From Psychroflexus gondwanensis ACAM 44 (GTDB lineage: Bacteria > Bacteroidota > Bacteroidia > Flavobacteriales > Flavobacteriaceae), in NCBI RefSeq assembly GCF_000355905.1, contig NZ_APLF01000018.1:1-64000 (forward strand): a DNA stretch of 64,000 bases, given 5' to 3'. Positions within the stretch are counted from its first letter, which is position 1; every line of letters starts with the position of its first letter. The notes beneath the pieces were generated by a model. That model did not search any database. It was not told the DNA's origin and was given only the letters and a program-made list of their open reading frames with translations. This document shows, one piece after another, positions 17,729 through 28,000 of the stretch. A program made the position numbers and the translations under genes.

Positions 17729-20119
17729 TTACCAAAATTTCCAAGATTTTTTCTTCTGCTGATTTTCTCCGTATCCATATCCATACCCATAATTATAAGC
17801 ATTTATTCCATTTTCGTCCAATCCGTTGATGACAATTCCCACATTGATCAATTTTTTTTGCTTGTAGATATCGCGAATATGTGGTAAAAGTCTTGTGTCT
17901 GTATATTCAGATCGGGTGAGGTACAACGTAATGTCGGCATATTTGGAAATTAAAATAGTGTCGGTGACTAAAATGGTTGGTGCCGTATCAATAATCACGT
18001 AATCGTAAAGAGCTTTAGCTTCATCTAATAGAGTAGAAAACTTTGAACTCATCAACATCTCCGCCGGATTAGGAGGTATATCTCCAGATAATATCACATC
18101 TAGATCCAAACCTTCTACGGACTCCTTGATGATTAATTGTTTAAACGAGACAGAATCGTCATATAAATAATTAGAAACTCCTACATGATCTTTCTTTAGA
18201 CCCAAATAATTGTGTATTTGTGGGTTTCTTAAATCACAACCTAAAAGTAGAACTTTCTTTTTGGCAGCAACTAATGAAGAGGCTAGATTGACAGCAACAA
18301 AGGTTTTTCCTTCACCTTTGGTTGAGGAAGTGACAAAGACAACTTCTGAGGGATGTGTTGTGGTTTCCTTCTTCAGATTCATGAAATTGAGATTGGTTCT
18401 CATAATTCTAAAGGATTCTGCGAGGGAAGACCTATCGTTTGGAAGAATCACTTGATTTCCCTTATTCTGGTGTTGAGGAACTTCTGCCACAATGGGGATG
18501 TTTGGTAAAAAGGCTTTTATCTGATCTTTAGTCTTAATCTTTGTATCAAACAAAAACATAAGGTAAAGCACTCCAAAAGGAATAACCAATCCCACAATTA
18601 AACTCCCTAATAGAACGATTCTAGATTTAGGGCTTATAGGAGTAGGTTGGGTATATGCATAGTCTACAACTTTAAGAATAGGAGCTGTAATGGCATAAGA
18701 CAAAGCCGCTTCTTCTCTTTTTTGAAGTAAAAACAGATAGAGCTTTTCCTTTACGGCTTGTTGCCTTTTTATATTACGGATTTCTTTTTCTTGACCAGGT
18801 AATTGGGCAATTGTAAAATCGAACTGTTGCTCTCTTTTCTTTAATTCCTTTAAGGATATCGTTAAGCTTTTGATGTAGCCATCTATAGTGTTAAGAATAT
18901 TTTTTCTTAGCTGGGAGATGAGCTTACTCATTTCTTTTACAGCAGGATTCTCTGGCGTAGAGGAGATCAGTAGACGTTCTCTTTCTAAAACCCTATCATT
19001 ATAGGCTTCGGTAAAGCTATTGATGTTATCGTTGCTGATTCCAATTCTAGCTGGGAGTAATTCATAATCGTCTTGGTTTAGAAGCTCTTCTTTAAAGCTT
19101 TCTGTCAAGGATAATTGATTGCTTATTTCAAATTTTCGAAGTTCAGCTTGAGAACTTCTTCCAAATAATGTTTCCGCATTATTTTCAATTTCAACTAGGT
19201 CATTTTCACTTTTAAATTCTGCCAATCCACTTTCTACAGTATCCAATTCGCTCACTAGATACTCCAAACGCTCTATCACAAATTCTTCGGTACGTTTTGA
19301 GACTAAACGGTTATCGTCTATACCGTCATTGTTAAATTGATCGATTAGCGCATTGAGAATGTCTTCATTTTTGCTGCTATTCTGACCTTTTATAGCCAAA
19401 TCCAGAATTTCACTTCTCTCCCCTAATGGCTCAACGCTCACCTGAGTTGTAAGATAGCTAATGGCTTGTGAAATAGAACGAAACTTGAAGTTGAAGGTTA
19501 TTCCATTAAGTTCAGTAATATCACCATTGTAGTCTGGGTTAAAGTTGAGTACCAAAGGAAAGCCTTCCACGATCATGTTTTCACCAACTGTAAATTGTTC
19601 TGAAAAATTTGTTTCAGGATTTATGACTTTAAACTGGTTGAGTGAGCTGAATTCAACAGTGTAAAAAGGAGTAGAAGCATCTTGTAAAGTGTCGTTTTCT
19701 ACCCAAGATATCGTAAAAGGGCGCTCGTCTTTCCAAATCTCAGAAGACTTTATACTTCCAGACTTATAGTAGCTAGATTCTAAACTTAAATTCTCTACCA
19801 CTTTCTTTGCAATTCGTCTCGATTTCAAGATCTCTCTTTCGTTTTCGAGGTTAACCTTACTCATATCTATAAGCGGAGAACCTCCTTGTAAACCAGAAAG
19901 GTCTAAACCTCCTTCATCTTTTAGAATTTTTACTTGGGCATTGGTTTGGTATATATTTGTAGAATACCTGAGGTAAATAAACGCTAAAGAAACAGAGATA
20001 GCGACACAAATAATAAACCATGGCCAATATCTAAGATATTGAAGCACTGTTTTTTTTAGATCTTCACTGCTATCCTCTGGCGTTGAGACAGTATCGAGTG
20101 GTGTATTAGAATTTTCCAT
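17729..20119 (-). CDS. wzc: Polysaccharide co-polymerase / tyrosine autokinase Wzc
   Basis: Controls chain length and export of capsule or exopolysaccharide. The 796-residue product has an N-terminal Wzz domain with transmembrane helix (about 34-55), coiled-coil region (about 280-450), second transmembrane helix (about 510-535) and a C-terminal BY-kinase. The kinase has Walker A SSTKGEGKTF near residue 600 and the downstream VIIDTAPT. The tail has a tyrosine cluster, AYNYGYGYGYG, the autophosphorylation region. It is nine bases after wza. Confidence 0.93.
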   Translation of the reverse strand: MENSNTPLDTVSTPEDSSEDLKKTVLQYLRYWPWFIICVAISVSLAFIYLRYSTNIYQTNAQVKILKDEGGLDLSGLQGGSPLIDMSKVNLENEREILKSRRIAKKVVENLSLESSYYKSGSIKSSEIWKDERPFTISWVENDTLQDASTPFYTVEFSSLNQFKVINPETNFSEQFTVGENMIVEGFPLVLNFNPDYNGDITELNGITFNFKFRSISQAISYLTTQVSVEPLGERSEILDLAIKGQNSSKNEDILNALIDQFNNDGIDDNRLVSKRTEEFVIERLEYLVSELDTVESGLAEFKSENDLVEIENNAETLFGRSSQAELRKFEISNQLSLTESFKEELLNQDDYELLPARIGISNDNINSFTEAYNDRVLERERLLISSTPENPAVKEMSKLISQLRKNILNTIDGYIKSLTISLKELKKREQQFDFTIAQLPGQEKEIRNIKRQQAVKEKLYLFLLQKREEAALSYAITAPILKVVDYAYTQPTPISPKSRIVLLGSLIVGLVIPFGVLYLMFLFDTKIKTKDQIKAFLPNIPIVAEVPQHQNKGNQVILPNDRSSLAESFRIMRTNLNFMNLKKETTTHPSEVVFVTSSTKGEGKTFVAVNLASSLVAAKKKVLLLGCDLRNPQIHNYLGLKKDHVGVSNYLYDDSVSFKQLIIKESVEGLDLDVILSGDIPPNPAEMLMSSKFSTLLDEAKALYDYVIIDTAPTILVTDTILISKYADITLYLTRSEYTDTRLLPHIRDIYKQKKLINVGIVINGLDENGINAYNYGYGYGYGENQQKKKSWKFW

Positions 20120-20127
20120 AGATGAGT

Positions 20128-20892
20128 TTATCTAGCAATAATAACAACTGCTGATAGTATAATAGATAAAACGGAAAGCAAGGTTCCAACATTACTTACA
20201 AATCCTGCAGATTTCACTTTAGGATTATTAGGTTCAACATAAATGAAGTCATTGGGCTTCACGAAAAAATACTCCGTATTCATCCAATCGGTCTGTGTGA
20301 GGTCAATACGTTTTACTTCACGGCTTCCCCCTTCCTGTCTGTAAATTAATACATTATCTCTTCTTCCATTTATAGTAAGGTCTCCAGCAAGACCAAGAGC
20401 TTGGGGGAGAGTCATATTTTCTTCAATAATTTCAAAGGTTCCAGGTTGTCTAACCTCACCTTGAACGGTAAATTTATAATTTATAATCCTTACGATGACA
20501 GTCGGGCTTTTAATAAATTTAGACAATTTTTCTTCCAAAATATCTTGGATATCTTGAGTTGTCTCTCCTTCTACTTTAATTTTTCCAAGTTGAGGAAAAT
20601 TAATTTCACCCTCACTGTTAACGAGGTAGCCAGATAATTTCAACAGCTCTACTTGGTTGGTTTGAACGGAGGAACCCTCTCCAGTATTAAAATTATATGG
20701 GATTACGCTTTCAGGGTTTAACGCTGAGGTAGAGATTTTTAATATATCGTTGATCTGAATTTTTGGATGTGTATTTATGGACTCAATAGAAACAAATTCT
20801 CTGCTATCAATATCTTGGTAATACACAACCTCTTTTCTAGTAGAACAACTTAATAAAACAAATGAGAAAAGGAGAAGGATGGATTTTTTCAT
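20128..20892 (-). CDS. wza: Polysaccharide export lipoprotein Wza (SLBB)
   Basis: Forms the outer-membrane exit pore for polysaccharide. The 254-residue product has a lipoprotein signal with LLSCS, a Poly_export domain (about 45-125), an SLBB-type beta-grasp segment with FTVQGEVRQPGTFEI around residues 145-160, and a hydrophobic C-terminal helix as in other Bacteroidota Wza-like proteins. First gene of the leftward unit wza-wzc-NlpC/P60-comEC, divergent from the epimerase. Confidence 0.92.
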   Translation of the reverse strand: MKKSILLLFSFVLLSCSTRKEVVYYQDIDSREFVSIESINTHPKIQINDILKISTSALNPESVIPYNFNTGEGSSVQTNQVELLKLSGYLVNSEGEINFPQLGKIKVEGETTQDIQDILEEKLSKFIKSPTVIVRIINYKFTVQGEVRQPGTFEIIEENMTLPQALGLAGDLTINGRRDNVLIYRQEGGSREVKRIDLTQTDWMNTEYFFVKPNDFIYVEPNNPKVKSAGFVSNVGTLLSVLSIILSAVVIIAR

Positions 20893-20908
20893 TTAAAATT
20901 TTGTTAAT

Positions 20909-20916
20909 CAAATTTA
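20909..20916 (-). promoter_or_regulatory. -7 box for wza operon
   Basis: TAAATTTG on the minus strand, an exact TAnnTTTG match, ends 16 bases upstream of the wza ATG. Predicted leader is only about 10 bases. Confidence 0.5.
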
Positions 20917-21034
20917 ATACAAATAAGGGTATTTTTTCTCCAAAACAAAAGTCTTTTTGATCTAAAAGCAACTAGTTTTTGCAAAAACTATAGACTAGAG
21001 CAACAATAATAAAGATAAGTGCAAAATTTATTCT

Positions 21035-21042
21035 TAAATTTG
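21035..21042 (+). promoter_or_regulatory. -7 box for polysaccharide epimerase gene
   Basis: TAAATTTG exactly matches TAnnTTTG, 30 bases before the ATG at 21073. With the box at 20909-20916 it forms a divergent promoter pair. Confidence 0.5.
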
Positions 21043-21072
21043 TTAACTTTTCTAGTATTTAACCAATAGAAA

Positions 21073-22989
21073 ATGAACATCATCCAATCTGCAAAGCGTA
21101 TAAGCTTCAAAATTATTAAGCGCATGGTTCGTAACTATGTGCCTAGAAGTCTCATTTTCTTTATAGACGTGAGCATATCTATACTTTCAGCTCAATTCAC
21201 ATTTTTTTTAATCTCATCGGTAGGCTCTGGGCAACTTAAATTTATTCACCTTAATTGGGAGTTTTTATCCCTTGTAAGCATACAAATTTTATTTTTTCTC
21301 ATTTTCAAATCTTACTCAGGAATAGTCAGGTATACCGGCTTTAAAGATTCAATTAAGCAATTGCAGACCACAATTTCTACAGTGGCTGCTCTTATTCTCA
21401 TCAACGAGTTGATATATAGCATTTATCAAGTTAAAATCTTAGTCAATGGCGGGGCTATAATCTATGGATTCATAGCTTTTTCTATGTTATTTCTTTTTCG
21501 AGTTATTGTAAAGAGAGTTTATCAACTTATTCACTCAGACTCTTCTTCTACTAAAGCATACCTTCTTGGGACAAGCCTTACCGATGTAGCAATAGCAGAA
21601 AGCATCATGTCCGATGCAAGAACCAACTTCGATATCGTAGGTTTTATAAGTGAAGTCACAAAACTTAAAAGAACCCGAATACTAACCCTTCCTATTTTAA
21701 CACTGGAGCAATTGGAGCATCAAAAAATACGTGGGGGGTCCTCGGTTATTGTCTCCAGCCAAAAGTTAAGAGAACTAGCCATAGCAGATTCTAATATTTT
21801 AAATCAGTTACTGGAACTTAACCTTAAAATATTTAAACTCCCAGAGCTGCAAGACTGGAACGGAGAATCTATTTCTTCTGAAATTAGAAAAGTTAATTTA
21901 GAAGACCTGCTTCAAAGAACCCCTATAAAGCTTCAACGCGAAAAACTAAGGGCTATTTACAAAGACAAGGTGATTCTAGTTACCGGAGCTGCTGGTTCAA
22001 TTGGCAGTGATATCGTGCGCCAACTAATTCGATTTGAGCCTAAAAAAATACTGATGTTAGATCAGGCCGAGACACCTCTTCATGAAATGAGTCTTGAGTT
22101 GGAATCAAAATATCCCAACCTTCATTTTGAAAAAATCATAGCCAATGTTCGCAATCTAAAGCGACTTGAAAGTATTTTCGAAGATCATCAACCAGAAATT
22201 GTCTTTCATGGGGCCGCCTATAAACATGTTCCGATGATGGAAGCTAACTCTATTGAGGCTTTGGATGTTAATTTTATAGGGACCAAAAATTTAACCGATT
22301 TAGCTATTAAACATAAAATTTCAAGATTTCTGTTTGTATCTACAGATAAGGCCGTAAACCCAACCAATATTATGGGAGCCTCCAAGCGGAGTGCTGAAAT
22401 TTACTTACAATCTGTCGCTAGGGATAAATCTATCACTACTCGGTTTATCACCACACGCTTTGGAAATGTTTTAGGGTCCAATGGCTCAGTGATTCCCCAT
22501 TTCAAAAGGCAAATTGAAAACTTTGGCCCAGTAACAGTTACTCATCCAGATATTACCAGATATTTTATGACTATAGATGAAGCTTGTCAACTTGTTTTGG
22601 AAGCGGGTGCTATGGGAAATGGAGGAGAAATTTACGTGTTTGATATGGGCAAGCCCGTCAAAATCTTTGATCTTGCTAAACAAATGATACGGCTTTCAGG
22701 ATTTATTCCAGGAAAAGACATAGAAATCGTGTTTACAGGATTAAGGCCTGGGGAGAAGCTTTATGAAGAATTGCTGGCCGATAAGGAAAATACGCTACCT
22801 ACTCATCATCAAAAAATTCTTATTGCCAAAGCAAGCTATGATTTTGATGCTGAAAAACTAATTTTAATTGAAAACCTTCACTATCAAATTGCCAATAATA
22901 ACGAAGTCAAGTCTATTGAAGTTCTCAAAAAATTGGTTCCAGAATTTATACCCTTAACGGAGGAAGAGCGTCAAAAAAATGCTATCTAA
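21073..22989 (+). CDS. Membrane-bound nucleoside-diphosphate-sugar epimerase/dehydratase (FlaA1/CapD-like)
   Basis: Modifies UDP-sugars (typically 4,6-dehydration of UDP-GlcNAc) for surface polysaccharide. The 638-residue product has four N-terminal transmembrane segments (about 25-150), a degenerate CoA-binding-like region (about 160-250), and a short-chain dehydrogenase domain from about residue 300. NAD is bound at VTGAAGSIGSDIV, and the catalytic segment is STDKAVNPTNIMGASKR, where Met replaces the usual Tyr as in this family. It is divergent from wza and ends exactly where the convergent GAF gene begins its stop. Confidence 0.92.
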   Translation: MNIIQSAKRISFKIIKRMVRNYVPRSLIFFIDVSISILSAQFTFFLISSVGSGQLKFIHLNWEFLSLVSIQILFFLIFKSYSGIVRYTGFKDSIKQLQTTISTVAALILINELIYSIYQVKILVNGGAIIYGFIAFSMLFLFRVIVKRVYQLIHSDSSSTKAYLLGTSLTDVAIAESIMSDARTNFDIVGFISEVTKLKRTRILTLPILTLEQLEHQKIRGGSSVIVSSQKLRELAIADSNILNQLLELNLKIFKLPELQDWNGESISSEIRKVNLEDLLQRTPIKLQREKLRAIYKDKVILVTGAAGSIGSDIVRQLIRFEPKKILMLDQAETPLHEMSLELESKYPNLHFEKIIANVRNLKRLESIFEDHQPEIVFHGAAYKHVPMMEANSIEALDVNFIGTKNLTDLAIKHKISRFLFVSTDKAVNPTNIMGASKRSAEIYLQSVARDKSITTRFITTRFGNVLGSNGSVIPHFKRQIENFGPVTVTHPDITRYFMTIDEACQLVLEAGAMGNGGEIYVFDMGKPVKIFDLAKQMIRLSGFIPGKDIEIVFTGLRPGEKLYEELLADKENTLPTHHQKILIAKASYDFDAEKLILIENLHYQIANNNEVKSIEVLKKLVPEFIPLTEEERQKNAI

Positions 22990-23451
22990 TTAAGCTTCTA
23001 AAATACGGCTCACCTCAGCATTTACCCAAGTTAAAAAATCTTCATCTTCTTTTGAAAATGCATTTTTGGTATGAGAATCGATATCGATTTGACCAATATT
23101 TTGTCCGTCAACAAAAAGAGGGATCACCACTTCAGACTTTACATATATACTACAAGCAATGTAATTATCTTGAGCAGCAACATCGTCTACCACAAAGTTC
23201 TGGTTGGATTCTGCGACTTGGCCACAAATTCCTTTTCCGAAAGGAATTATTGTATGGTCCGTAGGTTCACCAGCATAAGCTTTTAAAATAAGCTCTCTTT
23301 TATCCCCATTTTTGAAATAAAATCCAACCCAATCGTAAGTTGTAACATCTTTTTGGAGAATACTGCAAACCTCCGCCAATCGCTGATCGATGCCCAGGTT
23401 GTCTTGTTTTAAAATATCTATTATACGGGGTTTTAAGCTTTCTAGGGTCAT
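22990..23451 (-). CDS. GAF-domain free methionine-(R)-sulfoxide reductase
   Basis: Reduces free methionine-R-sulfoxide. The 153-residue product is a single GAF domain of the fRMsr type: YDWVGFYF near residue 39, GKGICGQVAES with one conserved Cys, VDDVAAQDNYIACS with the second, and EVVIPLFVDGQNIGQIDIDS at the end. The two Cys match those used in E. coli MsrC. It converges with the epimerase with no spacer. Confidence 0.87.
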   Translation of the reverse strand: MTLESLKPRIIDILKQDNLGIDQRLAEVCSILQKDVTTYDWVGFYFKNGDKRELILKAYAGEPTDHTIIPFGKGICGQVAESNQNFVVDDVAAQDNYIACSIYVKSEVVIPLFVDGQNIGQIDIDSHTKNAFSKEDEDFLTWVNAEVSRILEA

Positions 23452-23466
23452 GATCTATATTTTAAG

Positions 23467-23474
23467 CAAAAGTA
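23467..23474 (-). promoter_or_regulatory. -7 box for GAF-type MsrC gene
   Basis: TACTTTTG on the minus strand, exact TAnnTTTG, 15 bases upstream of the ATG at 23451. Confidence 0.5.
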
Positions 23475-23585
23475 TTTAATATTAGAGCAACACAGAAGAA
23501 CGCTTTTCTATAAATTTGTTAAATATTAGCGAAGGATTTCTTCTCAATTAAGTTTCAATTAGGAGGTTGCTATAAAGACAATAAT

Positions 23586-24137
23586 TTGGAAATTTTTAAA
23601 AAAAATAAAGCGGTTATTAAGTTCCTTGGCGTTTTCTTTGGCACTTATATTCTGCTAACCATAGCCTATCAGTTGTATCTAGATTACGCTCCAGAGCAAC
23701 CTTATTTTCCGGAGATTATTACTCATATGGTCGCTTTACAGACAGAAAGTTTAATTAGCTTTTTTGGATATGAAACCAATAGTATTCCCAGTCATTACGA
23801 TCCTTCTATGCGAATTGGTATAAACGGGGATTACTTGGTTAGAGTTATAGAAGGCTGTAATGCTGTAAGTGTCATCATCCTCTTTTTATCTTTCATTTTA
23901 GCATTTAAAAAGGACTTCAGGTCTACAGTTCTATTCATTTTTGCGGGGAGCGTTATCATTTATTCGCTGAATGTCCTTCGTATAGCCTTGCTTACAATTG
24001 GAATTTATGAGATACCAGACTACCAAGAATTTATGCACGGGACTTTATTTCCAGCCTTTATCTATGGATTGGTATTTTTGCTTTGGATTGTATGGATCAA
24101 AAATTATAAACCTAAAGTAAAATCTGTTGATGAATAA
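23586..24137 (+). CDS. xrtF: Exosortase family protein XrtF
   Basis: Exosortases are polytopic inner-membrane cysteine transpeptidases that process C-terminal sorting signals. The 183-residue product has several hydrophobic segments and the catalytic residues Cys91 in EGCNAVSV, Arg132 in NVLRIALL and His151 in FMHGTLFP. Length and spacing fit the Flavobacteriia-specific XrtF subfamily. TTG at 23586 is the only likely start in reach of the conserved KNKAVIKFL. It overlaps the next gene by 8 bases. No protein with a recognisable cognate sorting tail is seen in the window. Confidence 0.87.
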   Translation: MEIFKKNKAVIKFLGVFFGTYILLTIAYQLYLDYAPEQPYFPEIITHMVALQTESLISFFGYETNSIPSHYDPSMRIGINGDYLVRVIEGCNAVSVIILFLSFILAFKKDFRSTVLFIFAGSVIIYSLNVLRIALLTIGIYEIPDYQEFMHGTLFPAFIYGLVFLLWIVWIKNYKPKVKSVDE

Positions 24138-24570
24138 AGTCTTAAAAATTGGCTTAATCGGGATTTTGCTTTTAGGGCTTGTGTTAATTCGGTTCTATGA
24201 GCATGAACTCTTTTCCGACCCCTTATTGGAATTTTACAGCTCAGAGTTTAGTTATGCTCAAGCGCCAGATTTTGATGTTATGCAAGTACTTGGCTCAACA
24301 AGTTGGAGATTCTTACTCAATTCCATAATCTCTATAGCAATTATTGGGATTGTTTTTCCTTATAGAAAAACCGTACTGTTTGCAGCGGTATTTTATGCTT
24401 TGGCCTATTTGATTTTGACGCTCTTGTTTTGGTTCTTTATAAATGATATGGAAAGAGAAAACTTTCTAACTATTTTTTATATCAGGCGTTTTTTAATCCA
24501 ACCTATATTTGTATTGGTATTATTACCAGCCTTTTACTATCAAAAGTATAGTGTTAAAGAAAAAGATTAA
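24130..24570 (+). CDS. Exosortase F system-associated membrane protein
   Basis: The 146-residue product has about four transmembrane helices and the recognisable LIRFYEHELFSDPLLEFY segment near the N terminus, typical of the partner that nearly always follows xrtF. Its molecular role is unknown. ATG at 24130 is used; a TTG just before it is also in frame. The gene overlaps xrtF by 8 bases, so the two are translationally coupled. Confidence 0.82.
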   Translation: MNKVLKIGLIGILLLGLVLIRFYEHELFSDPLLEFYSSEFSYAQAPDFDVMQVLGSTSWRFLLNSIISIAIIGIVFPYRKTVLFAAVFYALAYLILTLLFWFFINDMERENFLTIFYIRRFLIQPIFVLVLLPAFYYQKYSVKEKD

Positions 24571-24584
24571 TTCATAAAAATAAC

Positions 24585-24592
24585 TACTTTTG
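24585..24592 (+). promoter_or_regulatory. -7 box upstream of metal-efflux operon
   Basis: TACTTTTG is an exact TAnnTTTG match that ends only 4 bases before the GTG start at 24597. Transcription would begin at or next to the start codon, so the message may be leaderless. Confidence 0.5.
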
Positions 24593-24596
24593 TAAT

Positions 24597-24995
24597 GTGA
24601 AATCATTAATTTCTAAAATAGGATCAATTGTTATAGCCCTTCTGGTGCTAGTCTCCACGATGTCATTTACCATCGATGCTCACTACTGTGGTAATATTTT
24701 AGTAGATAAAGCTATTTTATCTAAAGCACAAACTTGTGAAATGCATCAACATATGCCTTCGGAAGAAGAGTCTAGTTGTTGTGATAATGAGGTTGAAACC
24801 ATAGAGGGGCAAGATATCCTTCAATTTTCTAAAGCTGAATTTGATTTGGATATTCCTTTAGAATTTACTGTTTTCAGTTTAATTTACTTCTGCGATTTAG
24901 ATGTTTTTGAAAAGCAAATTGATGAATTTCAATTTTACAATCCCCCCCAATATTCGTTAGACCTTCAGCTGCTTAACCAGGTTTTCCTTATTTGA
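24597..24995 (+). CDS. HYC_CC_PP family protein (metal-linked, exported)
   Basis: The 132-residue product has a signal-type N terminus followed by AHYCGN, then CEMHQHM, SCCDNE and a late YNPPQY. These give the HYC, CC and PP marks of a small Flavobacteriia family found next to heavy-metal transporters. His, Met and Cys clusters suggest periplasmic copper or silver binding, but no function is established. GTG is the only start near the signal peptide. It sits 87 bases before the CusA-like pump gene. Confidence 0.78.
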   Translation: MKSLISKIGSIVIALLVLVSTMSFTIDAHYCGNILVDKAILSKAQTCEMHQHMPSEEESSCCDNEVETIEGQDILQFSKAEFDLDIPLEFTVFSLIYFCDLDVFEKQIDEFQFYNPPQYSLDLQLLNQVFLI

Positions 24996-25082
24996 TTATT
25001 AAAACTTACCACATTTACTTTAACTGAATCAACTTCAGAATAAAAGTAAAACATGTTGTAACTGTTTTAATATCATATTCTT

Positions 25083-28000
25083 ATGCTGAATACCATTATA
25101 AAGTTTTTTTTGAATCAACGGCTATTGTCGTTTATTCTACTTTCCACGATTGTCCTAGGAGGATTAATAGTTTCTCCCTTTCAATGGAATCTTTCTTTTT
25201 TACCGAAAAATCCTATTCCTGTAGATGCGATTCCCAACACGGGAGCAAATCAACAGATTGTCTTTACAGAATGGCCAGGGCGATCTCCACAAGATATTGA
25301 AGATCAAATTGGCTATCCGCTTACCACATACCTACTTGGTTTGCCAGGCGTAGAGACGGTGAGAAGCTCTTCTATGTTTGGATTTTCTAGTATCTATATC
25401 ATCTTCGAAGAGGATACTGAATTCTATTGGTCTAGATCTAGAATTGTAGAAAAACTGAGTGCCGTTCCAAAAGATTTATTGCCTCCAGATGTAAAACCCA
25501 CCTTAGGTCCAGACGCCACTGCTTTGGGCCAAGTGTATTGGTATACTATTGAGGGGCGAGATAAAAATAACGATCCAACAGGAGGGTGGAGTTTACAAGA
25601 GCTAAGAAGTATTCAAGATTATTTTGTCAAGTACAGCTTGAGTAGTGCCAAAGGAATTTCTGAAGTTGCTTCCATCGGCGGGTATGTGAAAGAGTACCAA
25701 ATAAATGTGAATCCGGAGGCTTTACGATCTTACGGTATTTCACTCATGCAGGTTGCTAATGCTGTAAAGTCTAGCAATCAAGATGTGGGAGCCAAAACTT
25801 TAGAGATCAATCAGGTTGAATATATTATCCGAAGCTTGGGAGATCTCGAAAGCTTAAAGGATATTGAAAATACGATGGTGGATGAGGTAAATAATGTTCC
25901 TGTCTACATCAAAGATATTGCGAAAGTTAACCTTGGGCCAGCCCAGCGAAGAGGAATTCTGGACAAAGCAGGAGCAGAGGTTGTTGGAGGCGTGGTGGTT
26001 GCTCGAGATGGGTACAACCCCATGGAAGCCATTCAAAACATCAAAGATAAAATAGAAGAAGTCTCCCCTGGTTTGCCAACTAAAATCTTGGAAGACGGTA
26101 CAGAAAGTAAACTCAAAATCATTCCCTTTTACGACCGTTCAGAATTAATCAACGAAACCATTGGCACTTTAGAAGAAGCCATCACTTTACAGTTGATTAT
26201 CGCCATATTGGTGGTTATTATTATCATCTTCAATCTGAGGACGTCTTTAGTGATCTCATCCGTCTTACCCATATCGGTTTTGCTGGTTTTTATAGCGATG
26301 AAGATTTTCAATATACAAGCCAATATCGTTGCCCTTTCGGGAATTGCTATTGCCATAGGAACCATGATCGATCTTGCGGTGATCCTAACAGAAAACGTGG
26401 TCAAAAAATTTGAAGACCATCCGAATCGCGATCTACTTAAAAACATCTTCGATGGTTCTTCAGAAGTGAGTTCTGCCATTTTAACTGCTGTGCTAACTAC
26501 CATTGTAAGTTTTGTTCCTGTGTTTAGTTTAGAAGCTGCAGAAGGAAAACTCTTTATCCCTTTAGCTTACACTAAAACTTTTGCTCTTGCTTCAGCTTTT
26601 TTGGTGACTGTATTGATTTTACCGAGTTTGATGTATTTTATTTTTAAAATAAAATTGAACAGATCAAAATTGTCTTGGTCTTTAAACGCCCTTCTTGTTT
26701 TATTGGGAGTATGGGCTGTTTTTTATTCATTTTGGTTAGGGATTTTTATTATTGTCTATGCCCTGAGTTTTTGGGTATCCAAAAATGCCCATCGCGATTT
26801 GAAAGCCCTCAAATACCTGCATTATTTTGTCATTATCCTAGGGTTTTTGATAGGCTTAGCTAAGCTTTGGTCTCCACTAGGTCCAGCAAATTCTATAATT
26901 AGTAATTTTCTTTTTGTAGGGGTTTTACTAGGTGTCATTTTAGGCTTTTATCTCATTTTACAAAAATACTACCTAGATATTTTGAATTTCTTTATGGCCA
27001 GAATGAAAGGCTTTCTAGCCTTAGTAGCTCTATTCCTGCTGGTAGCTGTTTTAATGTGGCAAGGATTTTCAAGTGTATTTGGATGGTCTCAACCCCTTTC
27101 CAATTCCATAGGGTTTTCTGTTGAAAAAACCCAAGTTTGGAAAGGCTTAGAGAGAACTTTTCCTGGCATTGGAAAAGAGTTTATGCCCAGTCTCGACGAA
27201 GGAAGTTTTATCCTGATGCCCACCAGCATGGCACACTCTGGAATTTCTTTTAACAAAGAAAAACTTCAACAAATGGATGTGTTGGTAAGTCAGATTCCAG
27301 AAGTGAAAACCGTTGTTGGTAAATTAGGACGAGTCGAGTCTGCTATAGATCCTGCGCCAATTTCTATGTTCGAAAATCTCATCACCTATAAGTCAGAGTT
27401 TGCCTTGGATGAGAATGGTAAACGCGTTGCTTATCGTGTGAATGAAAATGGGAACTACAAAATTTCTGAAACACTTTATACATCCAAGTTTTCAGACTTA
27501 ACCTCATTGTATTTTGATAACGAAACCTTCAGGTTTGTAGATGCAGATGGCGAAGTTTTCCCAGACAAGGTCAACGATGAGCTATTCTACGAGATCGATA
27601 ATCATTTTCAACGTTACTTAATTCAAGATGAAGAGGGACGTTATTTCAGAAACTGGAGAAAGCACATTCAATCTAAAGATGATATTTGGGATGAAATTTC
27701 GAAAGTGACTAAAATCCCCGGAGTAACTTCTGCACCTCAACTTCAGCCTATAGAAACGAGGCAAATTATGTTACAAACGGGGATGCGGGCTCCAATGGGA
27801 ATAAAGGTGTCTGGACCAGATTTGAAAACGATTGAAGCTTTCGGACTTCGACTAGAAGAGATCTTAAAACAGGTTGAAACCGTCAAAACCGAAGCCGTTT
27901 TTGCCGATAGAATTGTTGGTAAACCTTATTTGAACATCGTCTTAAAGCGTCAAAACCTGGCAAAATATGGGCTGAGTGTAGATGAGGTCCAAAACTTTAT

